A DNA stretch of 64,000 nucleotides from Hyaloscypha bicolor E (Eukaryota; Ascomycota; Leotiomycetes; Helotiales; Hyaloscyphaceae): contig NW_020194585.1 in assembly GCF_002865645.1 (NCBI RefSeq), forward strand, positions 1 to 64,000, written 5' to 3'. Of this stretch, positions 12,542 through 23,617 are shown piece by piece (within the stretch, counting starts at the first letter, position 1; each line of letters begins with the position of its first letter). Below the pieces are notes generated by a model, which worked only from the letters and a program-made list of their open reading frames with translations, was not told the origin of the DNA and ran no database searches. A program made the position numbers and the translations under genes.

Positions 12542-13618
12542 TGCTAGCACGTTTATTCTCATGTCTTAGCCAAGTTTCGATTCGTGTGATGTTTGTTGTA
12601 GGAATGGAGGTGCCGGTTTGAAGCGAAATATGTTGGCAGGACAATGTATACATAGGTTGGGTTAGAGGTTTGTGTCTTTTTCGGAGTGAAGAGCGGGAAG
12701 ATTAGATTTCGACTTCCGACATACCTATTCAAGTTCCCAAACCGAGATCCTACTCATACTGTTTTACGAGTAACGCGAAAATCGAACCTCAGACTCCGAC
12801 ATGTCTCAATCCAGCCACCCAGACCCGTCAGTCGGCTTCGCTACTCCGATGTGATAGATGTCCGTAGTCCTGCCCAACTCGGTCCACACCACCCACTGCA
12901 TAATGTGGACCCTGCATTCTCATTCCTCACCCTCTGACGAGAAAATCTACACAATACCGGAATCTGTCAGAGACCTGCATCAGAACGTCGCTAGAAATTG
13001 TGGTTGGCTCGTCGCAGTCACGAAATACATCTCCCCTGAAGACGCCTCTGCGACTTTCTTCACGAAAGCGAAGATTAGTGGAGTCGGAAACTTGGAGTTC
13101 GTGGATGCTTTCAGCTGTGGTATCAATTCCAAAAGGCTGAGAGTTTGAGATATATATTCCGCTGTCCAAGCACGAACAGAAAGTTTGACGTCTAGGTCTG
13201 TGCTGATCTCCTTTTGCTATCTTCACCCGCAGCCTTTCCTTTGCTCTTTGCTCTCTAGTTCAATCTCAATCCAACCATTTTACCTTCCCCCATTGACCTT
13301 GCAACAACATCGCAAATTGAGTGACTTTCACATTAGAAGTCGCCACAAGGAGCTGACGAAAGGATTATAATTAGTGATTATTTCTTGCATCTGGGATACA
13401 GAAGCTTCCGTGGCTTCCACTATTGGATGTCCAACGATTGCAGCGATCAGGTACAATTATAGTTCGATACAGGGCCGCTTGGAGCTAACGTCTGCCAAAT
13501 TAGAGCATTAGAGCATTGAGGTTTGATAACCATGCACTCTTCCAGTACTACTCAGATCTCCCCGTGCTAGGATAATCTCGAGGCATCAACGTCCTCCCCT
13601 CTTCGCGGAATAACTGAA
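12542..13618. other. Intergenic region, no supported gene
   Basis: This lies between the convergent peptide-transporter and glucanase genes. Short ORFs occur on both strands near 12858-13226 but overlap each other, lack recognisable domains and have no clear start context. I see no repeats or RNA gene. Confidence 0.4.
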
Positions 13619-16600
13619 TTACTGCCCTTTAACCCTGCATAAAAGTCAGTATTCAAATCTCCAAAAGTAAATCATCGACTTACCACCCCGGAAAGATCTC
13701 CACCCAAGCATTAATAGCAGCCACAAACGGAGTCGCGGTGTTGACGGTATTCGGTGCCGCCAACGCCAATCCTAACGTACTACTCGGCTTCCCGTTCACT
13801 GTTTTCACGAAAGGATGAACCATTCCAGTCGATCCAATCGTGTAAACATTGAACAGGTAAACAGCACCATTCGAATTCGTGGCAACGAGGCGTTGCTGGC
13901 AGTTCTGAGTCGCGATGCAACCCTGATTGTAGTTTTGGTAGAAGACGTACAGACCAGCGCCAGTAACTTGGATGTTGTTTGAGTTGGAGATGGTGAGTGC
14001 CCAGGATGCGGAACAGGGAAAGGCGCCGCCGCAGTCGGAGAATGTGGGATCGTAGGCGAACTTGTTGAGACTCGATGTGAAGGGTGCTGGTGCGATCACA
14101 AATGGTGGGTAGTACGGGCTTTCCGTTTGGATCTGGACGGCGTCAGCATGAAACCGCCTTACGGAGGGAGGCAGAGTCTTACCATTCCCATGTAGATATT
14201 CTGTGCGCTGGCAAGGTTGTATTGGTAAAGAACGAAGTGTTCGGAAGCGGTGCCATACAGCCAACATGGGCCTTGACTCTCGATCAATATGCCTATGCTA
14301 TTTAGCTCAACGAACTGCTAGAAGGGAAGAATCGATACTGACCTCTCCCACTGAAGATGTTGATTTGTGTCTGAGCAACGCCAGCATCCATGTCATGATC
14401 CGCCGTCCAAGCCCAGACATTCTCGAAGTACCCGCTTGCTCCAGAGGTGACGTGGAAAGAGAGCGATGCAGCAATGCAAGCTGTGCTCTTTGATGAAGTC
14501 GGGCATTGCGCTGCTTGAAGATTTGTCCCGAGTGCTCCACCAACGCGGAAGTGGGAGTCTGAATTGACAAGTCAGTGACTGTGAACCCAAGAAGATAGGA
14601 GTTGTAAGATTACTTACCCCACATGGCAACAGAGCCTTGTGTTGCAGCCTTTGCGTTCCATTCGAGCAAAACAGCTCCTTGGGTCGCTCCTTTCACAGTA
14701 AAGAGGACATCTTGGATCTCGATATTACCGACGTCTCCAACATTGCCGACCTTAATCATGACCTGGGGATTGTTCATGTCGGAATACTTGGAGCCTGAAG
14801 CGACGAATTGCGCCCAGCAAGCACCTACAATAACAGAGTTGATCGGGATCTGGAATATCATACGTTAGCTGGAATTTGCAAGTAATAGCAGCGGCGAAAC
14901 AATATCCCAGCCAAAGAGCAACTTACGAGAAGCGGCGGGCTCGCAATTATATACGAACCAGTCGGCACAAACACACCATGATTATAAGCTGCCCCAAGTG
15001 CGAACATTAAACTCAGCGAAGCAGTATCATCAGTTACACCATCACCTAGATTACATTTAGCTCAGAAAAACAAACGACAGAGAAGTGTTTGGAACAAGGC
15101 TAACCTTTCGCAAGGGCCTGGGCAATCAGCCAATAGTCATGGGTGGAAGAGCTATACGACGGCTTTTGTCGCTCGAAATAACCACCTTGTGGGCCACCTC
15201 GAAGACTGGCTGTGGCTGGGTGTGGAGCATCAAGAGGCTTCCCGCCAAACCACGCTCCGTTAGGATTTGCGGTGTCGTATACGGTACCGATGACCCAGGA
15301 TGAAATGGTAGTCGTCCCTCCGTTCAACACAATACCGTTGGTAATATCGAAAGCAGCGTATGTGACAGACTGCAGCATCACATTATCGAGAGTGACCAAA
15401 AACTGCTCTTGTGTCGTGGGACCTTTGGGGGCGTTGATCACGACTGCGGCAAATGTGTTGGTGAAAATTGAGTCGAGGACGTAGATTGTGCCTCCCACCA
15501 CACCAGCCGATTCAACGTAGATGCCATAGTTGACACCGACGGTTTGAATAGATTTCCCTTTGATAACGGTGAGCCTTTGTCTTATAATGACGATTGGTTG
15601 GAAAACTTACAAGTCCATCCCCAATCCCAAAGCATCCAGATAGCAATTTTAGTGCTGAGGAAATTCAACCCTCGCGTAGTAAATTGTTGATTACCGCCTG
15701 TGGAAAAGTCAGATCTCTCCCTAAAATATTGAGTAAACGTAATCTTACACTGCATCCCAATATAGCCATTCACAAAAATGATATCGGACATGAATCCACC
15801 ACTACCATTTTCCGCATCTTGTCACCCGAATGTTAGCATAATTTTGCAGCAAATGATTAGGAGAACTTTGCAACTGACAGATTCCAATTTGAGTAGAACT
15901 TCCGGAAGACATATAAATCACGACGTTCTCAATGCTCGTTGCTGGAAAAGAGTTAGTGGGTGTATTACACAGGGGCGGGATAAGACAACCTTGTGCAACT
16001 TGCCAGTGGATCCCCTTGACGCCGTTGGTAGTGCAATGGCTCATGTCGATGAAAAGATAGCGGATTTGGCGGAAGAAATTATTCTACACATATTAGTCAG
16101 CCCTGTCATGTTGGCTTCATGATCGCGAAGTTTCTTACTGTGTTGAGGTAATACTCATTACTTCCACCAGTGTATACGTCTGAAGTGATAACTCCTAGGA
16201 TTAAATATCAGCCAAGCTACTCGCAAATAATCAAGATACCAAAGCACATACCTAAACCAGAAAATTGGGGAGCGGCCAATATCACAGCGAAGTTATTAGG
16301 CTATGCAGAGTTAGACAATTCCCACTAAATAGAGAGCGTTTGTTGACGTACATTCCCCACAAGCTGAGTGTTGTATAACGAAATGATGGAACTGCTAACG
16401 AGATAAGTCCCTGGCAATGAGGTTAGTGGTTTAACGACAACAACAGGAGATCCAAAGGGAAGCGGTACCTGGAGGAAAGTAGATAAGGGCGCCCTTTACA
16501 CTTGATGAGCCACAGTTATCTGCACAACGATTGCCAAACGCAATCGCAGCATTGATAGCAGCCGTATCGTCGTGGACTCCATCACCCACGGCGCCGAATT

Positions 16601-17375
16601 GAGGGTCTTTGACACTCCTGAAGACTTTATATGAAGCATCGCCACCAAATGGGAAATTGCCAGGAAATTGACTGGCCATATCTGCAAGCCAGTAGTAATT
16701 GTCGCGCTTCTCGAGGTTGGATCCAGTTGGAATGCCAGGCATGTTGAACTTGGAGTGGTTTCCCGTGAAAGTATAGTCCTTGAATAGCTTACCCTGAGAG
16801 GCCAGCTCGGCGGCATCAGCCTCTGCAACCATCGCAGCCGCCTTTGCTACTGTTTCATTTGTAGCCGGAAAAGATGCGCGGTAGCTGCTGGAGCCATTGG
16901 TAGGCCACGATGCCTGTTGGTGATTCTCCATCAAGTACCCATTGTGTTGTTCCACTTCAGCCACAACCGCAGAAACCAATTTGTGTGCTGCATCAAGGTC
17001 AGACTGCGGGGTATCTTGACGTTTTTGGACGGGCGCGCTATGGGGGGTGGATCGTTTGGTCGCACTCGAAGCTGGTTCTCTCGTGAGGTGGTTCCAAAGA
17101 GCTTCGATGTGTTCCGTCTCGATTTGGTCGACGAGGTGAGGGTTTAAATTCTTCCATTCATTGACCACATTGTCATAATGATCTCGAGTCGGCACAAATG
17201 GTGTACCTAGAGTTCTGATCAGTTTACAGTTCTGCAGAAGAAATTTAGTGGTACCATTATCGGACGCGGATTCATCAGTACGCGGGGCAATGTAACGGCC
17301 GGACACTAATGGGTGGGCAAAAGATAGAAGCGCGATAAGGAAGAAACATGGTTGTAAGAGTTGGCACGGACGCAT
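13619..17375 (-). CDS. Secreted GH55 exo-beta-1,3-glucanase (tandem pectate-lyase-like folds)
   Basis: The gene encodes a predicted extracellular enzyme releasing glucose from beta-1,3-glucan, for fungal-wall turnover or mycoparasitism. Fifteen exons give 992 residues; introns lie at 16411-16468, 16301-16351, 16195-16251, 16084-16138, 15942-15989, 15818-15878, 15698-15748, 15558-15610, 15046-15104, 14850-14926, 14559-14617, 14293-14342, 14133-14182 and 13635-13683. The first 26 residues form a signal peptide. A linker of about 230 residues with a KRQD dibasic site follows. Two right-handed beta-helix units start at FGAVGDGVHDDTAAIN (about residue 261) and GDGVTDDTASL (residue 613), as in GH55. 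The conserved GTASEH segment near the second half probably holds the catalytic acid. The N-terminal extension makes it longer than typical GH55 enzymes of about 750 residues. If the last intron is skipped, the protein stops at 13680 after FPGW; the perfect gtaagt donor and tactgac branch favour the four extra residues. Confidence 0.9.
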
Positions 17376-18052
17376 CTTGCTGGAGTAGCTGCGAGCCTGC
17401 TATGCACGGTTTGGTAGTACCGATGCAGAAACCTTGTGCTGGAATCCCCGACGAGCAGGAATTACCAGGACTCATCATTTTGGACATGCTGCAAGTTAAG
17501 AACAAAATACCTATCACACACCACGCCGCGGCATGCGGCCGACAGCGTTGGATGCAATTTTAACTTCATACTAATCCGATCTACGTAAGGGGGGAAAGAC
17601 GGCAGGGGGGGGTTATGATTGGCGGTAAATCCGGTTAGAGGGCCCGCGAATGCCTCATGGTCATGAACCAGTTGGAAGTGACCAATCCGAACTGTGCCTC
17701 GGTGATTATAAGGGTCGCGGGGCGTCGTTTCGGAGCGCTGGATGCGGATGACGGGATATGAGATGGACCCCCTTTCCCCTTTCTGGGTGCAGAGTGGGCA
17801 CCAATCAACACCCTGTTGTTATGGGGAGTCGACCGCCTCCCCCAGATTCATGGGCGGGGATGGCGGGGCGGAGCGGAGCGGAGTCCCGCAGCTTTCCACA
17901 GTTGCAGCCTAACGAGGGGTAACGTTTGGGATCCATCTTCTCTGCCAATCTTCTTCAACACAACCTACCAGTTCCACTATCATTACTTGCGGACGACTTC
18001 AGCACGATTCACGAATGGCCCCTTTCGCCACACCATCACCGCGCCCCTCGAA
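17376..18052. promoter_or_regulatory. Shared divergent upstream region of the glucanase and HET genes
   Basis: The region separates two divergently transcribed genes. It contains GC-rich motifs including repeated ggcggggcggagcgg near 17866-17882, and G/C runs near 17595-17615 that could bind CreA-type zinc-finger repressors (SYGGRG-like). No clear TATA box is seen for either gene. An in-frame upstream ATG for the HET gene lies at 17816. Regulation is inferred only from motif resemblance. Confidence 0.35.
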
Positions 18053-20101
18053 ATGAGTCAGTACCAGTACTCTCCTCTGCGCAAAGATCGCGACGAGCTT
18101 CGACTCGTCAGGCTTCTGCCTGGCCCGATATCAGCTGAGATAGAAATCGAGATCTTCCACGCACCGAGATCGTCCAAATATGAGGCGTTGTCCTATGTCT
18201 GGGGGTCTCCAGAGAGGACAGATGTCGCCCTGGTACGCAAGCCAGTCAAGGCACTGTCAAAGCCTGTGGACCACGCGAATCGCTCCAAAAGGGATGAGCA
18301 TTCGGAGCCTTCAGCGACGATCGGGATTACCGACAACCTTGCGGTTGCTTTACACCATCTGAGGGACCCAATCCAGTCAAGAATCTTGTGGATGGATGCT
18401 ATCTGTATCAATCAAGATGATCTCGCTGAGCGCAGTGCAGAAGTCCTCGAAATGGGTTCGATCTATAGTCGTGCTGAACAAGTCGTTGTTTGGGTTGGAC
18501 CTAGCTCCAAAGATAGCCGACTTGCATTGGAAACTCTGAAGAGACTAGGAGATGGAATACGTTACCACGTGGAAGGCCATACAATTTCCAACGAAACGGG
18601 TAGCTGGGCGGTGCGCCTCGAAGGTGACTCCGAAGCTCTGAAGTTCAATCAGCCCAGCTGGTTTGCCATCAGAGACCTTCTGCGCAGGCAATGGTTCTCT
18701 AGACTCTGGGTCTTTCAGGAGATTGGACTGGCGACGAAAGCAACTCTGTTTGCCGGCCAAGATGGCATTGATTGGATCTTATTCATTACCGCTCTCCAAT
18801 GGCTTTGGGGGAGATTAGAGCACCTGAACCAAGTCTTTCATGACTTAAATTTTGAAGCTTTCAACAAGTCTGGCATTAGTGGGTTGCTAAATGTCTCATT
18901 CAAAAGTTACCCCCGCGAGCTTGATACCTTCGGTCTCCTGGAATTAACGTCAAGATTGAATTCTTCCGATCCACGAGACCGCTTATATGCACTTCGTTCT
19001 TTGGCTGTGCCTACCGAGCGCAAATTTATCACACCGGACTATTCTAAGAGCGTGGAGGAAGCCTTCAAAAACTTTACTGTACGATTTTGCCAAGAAACTG
19101 GAGACGGATTCTTGTTGACCCGATGTTCGCTTCGAGATGTTTCGTCGAAACTCCAAATGCCGTCATGGGTGCCCGATTTTTCTGCGACCAACCTCCCGGG
19201 TGTATTTTATACTTTTAGTGCATCTGGTTACTCTAGGTTCAGCGCGGTGCTCAACAACGATAGTCTTACAGTCCAAGGGGTGAAGTTGGCGACAATTACC
19301 AGCTTACTTGACCCTTTCAAACCTAGCCATACAAACTTCGAGATTATCCAAGTCCTTCGATCTTGGCAGATTTCGTGTCGATCGAGTATGTATCCTAGTG
19401 GTGGCTCAACTTCTGATGCGTTCATCCACGCAATTGTTGGTGGGAAACTGACGGAATTCATACCCACCGAGACGCAAAGTGCCCTAAGTTTGGAACAATG
19501 TAGGCGGATTCTCGATCCTGGTGAAGCAGGCGTCGAGATCGAAGATATAAATTACATCAAGGCACACTTTGTGATGTATGTCAGAGCTACTCTTCATGGG
19601 CGAGTCTTTTTTAAAACGCGGGAAGGCTTCTTTGGAATCTGCCCTGAGTCTGCAAAAGATGGAGATCTCATGGTCGTATTTCCTGGTGTATATGCACCAC
19701 TCGCGTTGCGCCCAGTTACGCATCAGGGGCAGCTTTCCTATCGCATTGTCGGGGCTTCATACGTCCACGGAGCCATGCACGCCGAAGTCCTGCTTGGTTC
19801 CATTCCTGTCGGCTGGAACTACAGTTACAAAATGGTTAATGGTGAGTTTTCTAGGCTTGTTTTTGCTCGTGGGAATATCCTCACGCAAAAAGATCCCCGG
19901 CTACCACTACCCCCTGAATGGAGATACAGGTATTTATCTGGGAAGAGATTTCAGGACTCAGAGCTGGATAGTTCGATGAACTTTCTTCCTCAGGGCTTCG
20001 AGAACGTGAAGACTGAGGAATCAAGCTGGTTCGATCCGAGGCTGACTCCCGACGCGTTGAGAGAAAGAGGGATTGATTTACAAGAGTTTGTCTTAGTGTA
20101 A
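18053..20101 (+). CDS. HET-domain heterokaryon-incompatibility protein
   Basis: A single exon encodes 682 residues from MSQYQYSPLRK; the frame is open back to an ATG at 17816, but the added 79 residues look untranslated (low complexity, no conserved residues). The HET domain (PF06985) is complete: YEALSYVWGS at residues 43-52, then MDAICINQDD and MGSIYSRAEQVVVWVG near residues 112-150. RRQWFSRLWVFQE and DPRDRLYAL follow. The C-terminal region ends with the common VGASYVHGAMH segment. From family knowledge, HET proteins trigger cell death after fusion of genetically different hyphae, and the HET domain is TIR-like. No NACHT, WD40 or ankyrin partner domain is fused. The XIP aquaporin gene and a broken HET 3' end lie immediately downstream. 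Confidence 0.9.
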   Translation: MSQYQYSPLRKDRDELRLVRLLPGPISAEIEIEIFHAPRSSKYEALSYVWGSPERTDVALVRKPVKALSKPVDHANRSKRDEHSEPSATIGITDNLAVALHHLRDPIQSRILWMDAICINQDDLAERSAEVLEMGSIYSRAEQVVVWVGPSSKDSRLALETLKRLGDGIRYHVEGHTISNETGSWAVRLEGDSEALKFNQPSWFAIRDLLRRQWFSRLWVFQEIGLATKATLFAGQDGIDWILFITALQWLWGRLEHLNQVFHDLNFEAFNKSGISGLLNVSFKSYPRELDTFGLLELTSRLNSSDPRDRLYALRSLAVPTERKFITPDYSKSVEEAFKNFTVRFCQETGDGFLLTRCSLRDVSSKLQMPSWVPDFSATNLPGVFYTFSASGYSRFSAVLNNDSLTVQGVKLATITSLLDPFKPSHTNFEIIQVLRSWQISCRSSMYPSGGSTSDAFIHAIVGGKLTEFIPTETQSALSLEQCRRILDPGEAGVEIEDINYIKAHFVMYVRATLHGRVFFKTREGFFGICPESAKDGDLMVVFPGVYAPLALRPVTHQGQLSYRIVGASYVHGAMHAEVLLGSIPVGWNYSYKMVNGEFSRLVFARGNILTQKDPRLPLPPEWRYRYLSGKRFQDSELDSSMNFLPQGFENVKTEESSWFDPRLTPDALRERGIDLQEFVLV

Positions 20102-20649
20102 ACAAATGCAAAGATCTATTCGAAGACAAGATTGCCTGCATAAAGGTACTGACTTACACGGGCACGGGTTCCCAACAACTTTGTTTCATACTTGTTCTAT
20201 GTATAAGAGAGGCCATTTGAGGACATACAAATATCTCATCCTCCTTATACTAAATACATTGCAAATAATTACTGAGCTAGTGAGAAAGTCGCTGATTTCG
20301 CGAAGGAGAGAGCGCAGCCCATGCGGAAGTTCGGCTGGTTCGGAGCGGGGTGAGCGGGGTGGGGATTGTAACCCCTGAATCCACTAGAAGCAGCCCCCAA
20401 AAAGTATACCCAAGCTAAAACTGCAGGGCTGATTACTCACACGCACTCAAAATTTAGCGCTCAGATCAACAAATCATCGTCTTCCAAAACTTTAAGTTCT
20501 GAACGGTTCACATTTCGCATTCTTGTCTATTACCCAAGGGAGTCTAAATTGCAACGAGGGAATCCAGAAGGCTTGTACGAGAAAGCGCTGAGTCCGGAGG
20601 CTTCGATATAAGCACCACATCCTCCTCCACTTCAATCCCTCACCTTCTC
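20102..20649. other. Intergenic region between the HET and aquaporin genes
   Basis: A purine-rich G/A stretch (20283-20380) and a pyrimidine-rich segment just upstream of the aquaporin start (20610-20640) are the only notable compositions. No ORF with support is present. The second part probably holds the aquaporin promoter and 5' UTR. Confidence 0.35.
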
Positions 20650-21851
20650 ATGGCGGCCATTCGAGAGCGGACGAACGTGGAGAAACCCATGAACTTCAAC
20701 GGCAACATGTCTCGCACAGACGTGGAGAACAGCGCCAGTCACGATGCCAACCGTTCCAACTCCATCGTGTCAGTCCCCTCCTACCAAGCCACTACAAGAC
20801 CCTTCATCGGACGTTTGGGAGGAAACCAGGGTTTTGTACTCGACCGGCACAATGCAGCAAACGCAGAGATTCTGAAGGAGCAACCGGATAGCGCGCCTTG
20901 TATGACGCTCAAGGAGCAATTTGATCTTCGAGGATTTCGAAGTCTCGGGTTATGGAAAGCTGCCTTGATTGAAGGCGTTGGTGAGTGGTGACACTGGAGC
21001 CATATCCTCATCGCAAACCGTTGAGACACTGATTTGTGAAATGCGCAGGTGCTATGATGCTTATCTATGTAACTATCTGGATCAGCCTCTCACCATCCGC
21101 ACTTCCCGCGCTGCCAACCGCACAGTTTGGCCCCTTCGACAATGCAACATTCATCGGCCCCCTCGTCGGAGGCATCACGAACTGGTTCCTCGTCACCCTG
21201 TTCACGTTCTCTCTGGGTTCCGTATCAGGAGCACATCTCAACCCAACTATCACCATCGCCACTTTCTTCGCTCGTCTTTGTTCGCTGCCTCGCATGGTGC
21301 TCTACGTCTCGTTCCAAACGGCCGGTGGAGCTATCGCCGGAATGCTCATACGAGCTTCTTATGGGTCCCGAGACTTCAAAACGGGGGGTTGCTGGTTGTT
21401 TTCTGATGTGGTTCCTGTATCGAATGCGTTTGTCATTGAGTTTGTGTTCTGTCTAACGCTGCTGTTCATGGCCTTTGGTGTTGGATTGGATCCGAGACAG
21501 AAACAAGTGATCGGTCCTGCATTGGGCCCATTCTTGGTCGGCATGGCGCTCGGTGTGGTTAGTTTCGGGAGTGGATTCACGAGGTACGGGCATGGCGGTG
21601 CGAGCATGAATCCTGCGAGGTGTTTTGGAACGTTTGTTGGGAGTAGATTTCCGGGGTGGCATTGGATGCATTGGTGAGTCCCTCGCTCTCCTATCGAGTT
21701 TCCTGAAAGGGTGCTTTCTTATCTTAATCTGGGATCTGTGCTAATGATATCTTGGGTTAGGACTGCGGATATTATAGCTTGTATGGTCCATGGCTTTTTC
21801 TACTTCATTGTTCCGCCATGGCAAGAAAATGCGCAGGCTGCAAATTTCTAG
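20650..21851 (+). CDS. X-intrinsic protein (XIP) subfamily aquaporin
   Basis: This is a membrane channel for water and/or small uncharged solutes. Three exons (introns 20981-21048 and 21674-21760, both gtgagt donors) give 348 residues. A hydrophilic N-terminal region of about 100 residues is followed by six predicted membrane spans. The first half-helix motif is NPT (residues 175-177, in GAHLNPTIT) instead of NPA. The second is NPA followed by Arg-Cys (NPARC, 298-302, in ASMNPARCFG). A substituted third residue in the first box plus NPARC is the known signature of the XIP subfamily of plants and fungi, distinct from orthodox aquaporins and aquaglyceroporins. XIPs are reported to carry glycerol, urea, peroxide or other small solutes; the substrate here is unknown. 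The stop at 21849-21851 follows a short cytoplasmic tail. Confidence 0.88.
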
Positions 21852-21899
21852 TGTATATGCAGATTACTGGAATTCAACCTCAACCAAAGCTCCAAGATT

Positions 21900-22286
21900 T
21901 CAAGGTGTCTCAAAAACCTCTCGCCCCTCCATCTCATATTTTGGAGGTCCCATTCCAATCTGTCCCGGTGCTGGTGTCGCCACGCTTGCTTGAGTTGCTT
22001 GCAATTCCGTACGCCATTCGGTCTTGGCGCCGACATGCGCTGCAGTATTACTGCGCGCCACCTGAGATTGTTTCCTCAGTCGCCTCTCAGCAACATACAG
22101 TCCCAGCAAACCCGCAATTATCGTTCCGGCGAAAAACGATCCCACTGACCCCCCTATAACAGCGCACAGATAGTTTTTTTTTGAGGGGCTTCCTTCGCGA
22201 TACGCTTCACGATCTCTACGAGCCTCTGTTGGTTTCCAAATCGACGCATCTGCATTCAACAAAGCACAGCAGCAAAACACCGCCAT
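21900..22286 (-). CDS. Hypothetical single-pass membrane protein (possibly a 3' fragment)
   Basis: The minus-strand frame codes for 128 residues. A hydrophobic segment of about 24 residues (VIGGSVGSFFAG...LLGLYVAE) is followed by basic residues and a polar, proline-containing tail. This is the layout of the membrane anchor and cytoplasmic end of many fungal cell-surface proteins. The first 40 residues do not look like a signal peptide, and a broken HET gene begins immediately upstream on the other strand. It may therefore be the surviving 3' end of a longer gene. It is tail-to-tail with the aquaporin, whose stop is only 49 bp away. No family was recognised. Confidence 0.35.
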   Translation of the reverse strand: MAVFCCCALLNADASIWKPTEARRDREAYREGSPSKKNYLCAVIGGSVGSFFAGTIIAGLLGLYVAERRLRKQSQVARSNTAAHVGAKTEWRTELQATQASVATPAPGQIGMGPPKYEMEGREVFETP

Positions 22287-22296
22287 TCAAGAATAG

Positions 22297-22757
22297 GATG
22301 AGGCAAGCCTCGGTTTCGGAGCGCTTGTTGATCCATATGCAGATACTTGCGGTAGGGAGGCCTTTTGGCGGACATTTGTCGCTGATATGATCGGTGACGG
22401 CGAGCCACAGACGAGGCTCGAGCAGAGGAAATGTTCAATATATGGTCTGGGCGTGCTAAAGCACCAGAAGGGGCCGGCAGTTTTACAGAGCCGTTTGTCA
22501 GCGCTGTGCTTAGGGCTTCGCATAATCGCAGGTTTTGCATTACTTCGAAGGGGTATATGGTTTTAGCTCCTGCTGAAGCAGTGCAGGGAGACTTGGCCTG
22601 CGTTCTGCTTGGTGGCCAGACACCGTTTATTTTGAGGCCAACGAGCGGGAATTTCCACCTGGTGGGAGCTTGCTATGTTCATGGAATTATGTATCGTGGA
22701 GCGATGGAGGAGTGGAGAGCTGGGAAATATGAGATGCAGGATTTTGTACTCGAATAA
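22297..22757 (+). pseudogene. Truncated C-terminal remnant of a HET-domain gene
   Basis: The reading starts after a stop at 22294 with a segment including GREAFWRTFVADM, as found in the middle to late part of HET proteins. At about 22430-22440 the frame shifts and continues with RRFCITSKGYM, LLGGQTPFILRP and GACYVHGIM to the stop at 22757, the standard HET C-terminal block. The whole HET domain is missing and one frameshift separates the two parts. A very short intron cannot be fully excluded, but no canonical donor fits. The remnant suggests a second HET gene once flanked the aquaporin. Confidence 0.65.
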
Positions 22758-22913
22758 AGAGAGGATCATGGCACAGAAGGACGGTTCTCAAAACCCTCGT
22801 GCTTTATACTTGTCGGCAGAGTAGCCCTGGGAGAATTGAGCTGATTGTTCCAGTTCATTGCGACTTTGTCATTCTAGAATAAATGAAGTTGATACTGACT
22901 TTTAAATGGGTGC

Positions 22914-22994
22914 TACGGAAAGCCGTAAGGATCACTCGTCCAAGCGAGCTTTTCGACTTTTGACTTTTGACTTACGACTCGGCACGTGATCAAC
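22914..22994 (+). repeat. Left arm of the 704-bp MITE
   Basis: This arm is the inverted partner of 23537-23617. They share ggatcactcgtccaagcgag, the cgactttygacttt repeats and acgactcggcacg. Differences are mostly single C/T changes. Confidence 0.75.
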
Positions 22995-23617
22995 CCACCA
23001 AAAAAAACTATAAACACCCACACACCACGCCTATATACTACGCCCCCTCTCCCTGTGTCTCTACCTACTATTACTCCTTAGAATAATCACACACACTCTC
23101 TCTCTTTCTCTCTTTCTCTCTCTATAAGTATAAGGGTGAGAAAGGGGGGATATAGGAGGAAAGGGGAGTAGGGGCAAGGCGAGGGAACCCTACTAAAAAT
23201 TTATATTACAAAGCACTAAATTTTTAGTATCTATAGCCTATAATTTAGCGATTATAGCCTTAATTTAGTAATAAGTAGCTTATAATTATAGGGTATTCTT
23301 TTTCTTGCGACTCACATACCTCAAAGCTCACTTTTCAATTTTCACTTCTCACTTTTCACTTTGCACTTGCTCGCCCTCCTCACCGTACCACCAACCCCCC
23401 TCCTCCCCACCTATCCCTCACCCTTCCCCTCTCTCTTATAAATATAAAAAAGAATTAAAGAGAGAGTAATATTTTAAATAGTAACAGAAGCACAGGGACA
23501 GGGGGCGTGGTAGATGGGCGATTTTTGGTGGGGTAAAGCATGCGCGTGCCGAGTCGTAAGTCGAAAGTCGAAAGTCGAAAAGCTCGCTTGGACGAGTGAT
23601 CCTTACGGCTTTCCGTA
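22914..23617. mobile_element. MITE-like element of 704 bp with long inverted repeats
   Basis: The ends are TACGGAAAGCCGTAAGG... and its inverse. About 75 bp are nearly identical between the arms, and weaker inverted similarity continues towards the centre. The direct repeat GGGTGC flanks both sides (22908-22913 and 23618-23623). The interior holds CT-rich microsatellite tracts (23095-23125) and no ORF. The last 14 bases of each end (TACGG AAAG CCGTA) can themselves form a small hairpin. A TA duplication (Tc1/mariner) is an alternative reading, but would leave GGGTGC on both sides as coincidence. Confidence 0.75.

Noticed and set aside
12858..13226. Overlapping frames of 96 and 99 codons on both strands
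   Set aside because: They mask each other, have no recognised domain, and no splice extension improves either.
17275..17563. Short frames at the 5' end of the glucanase gene
   Set aside because: Antisense or frame-shifted shadows of the signal-peptide exon and promoter.
21779..22159. Plus-strand 126-codon frame after the aquaporin
   Set aside because: It reads through the aquaporin stop region in another frame and is antisense to the membrane-protein frame.
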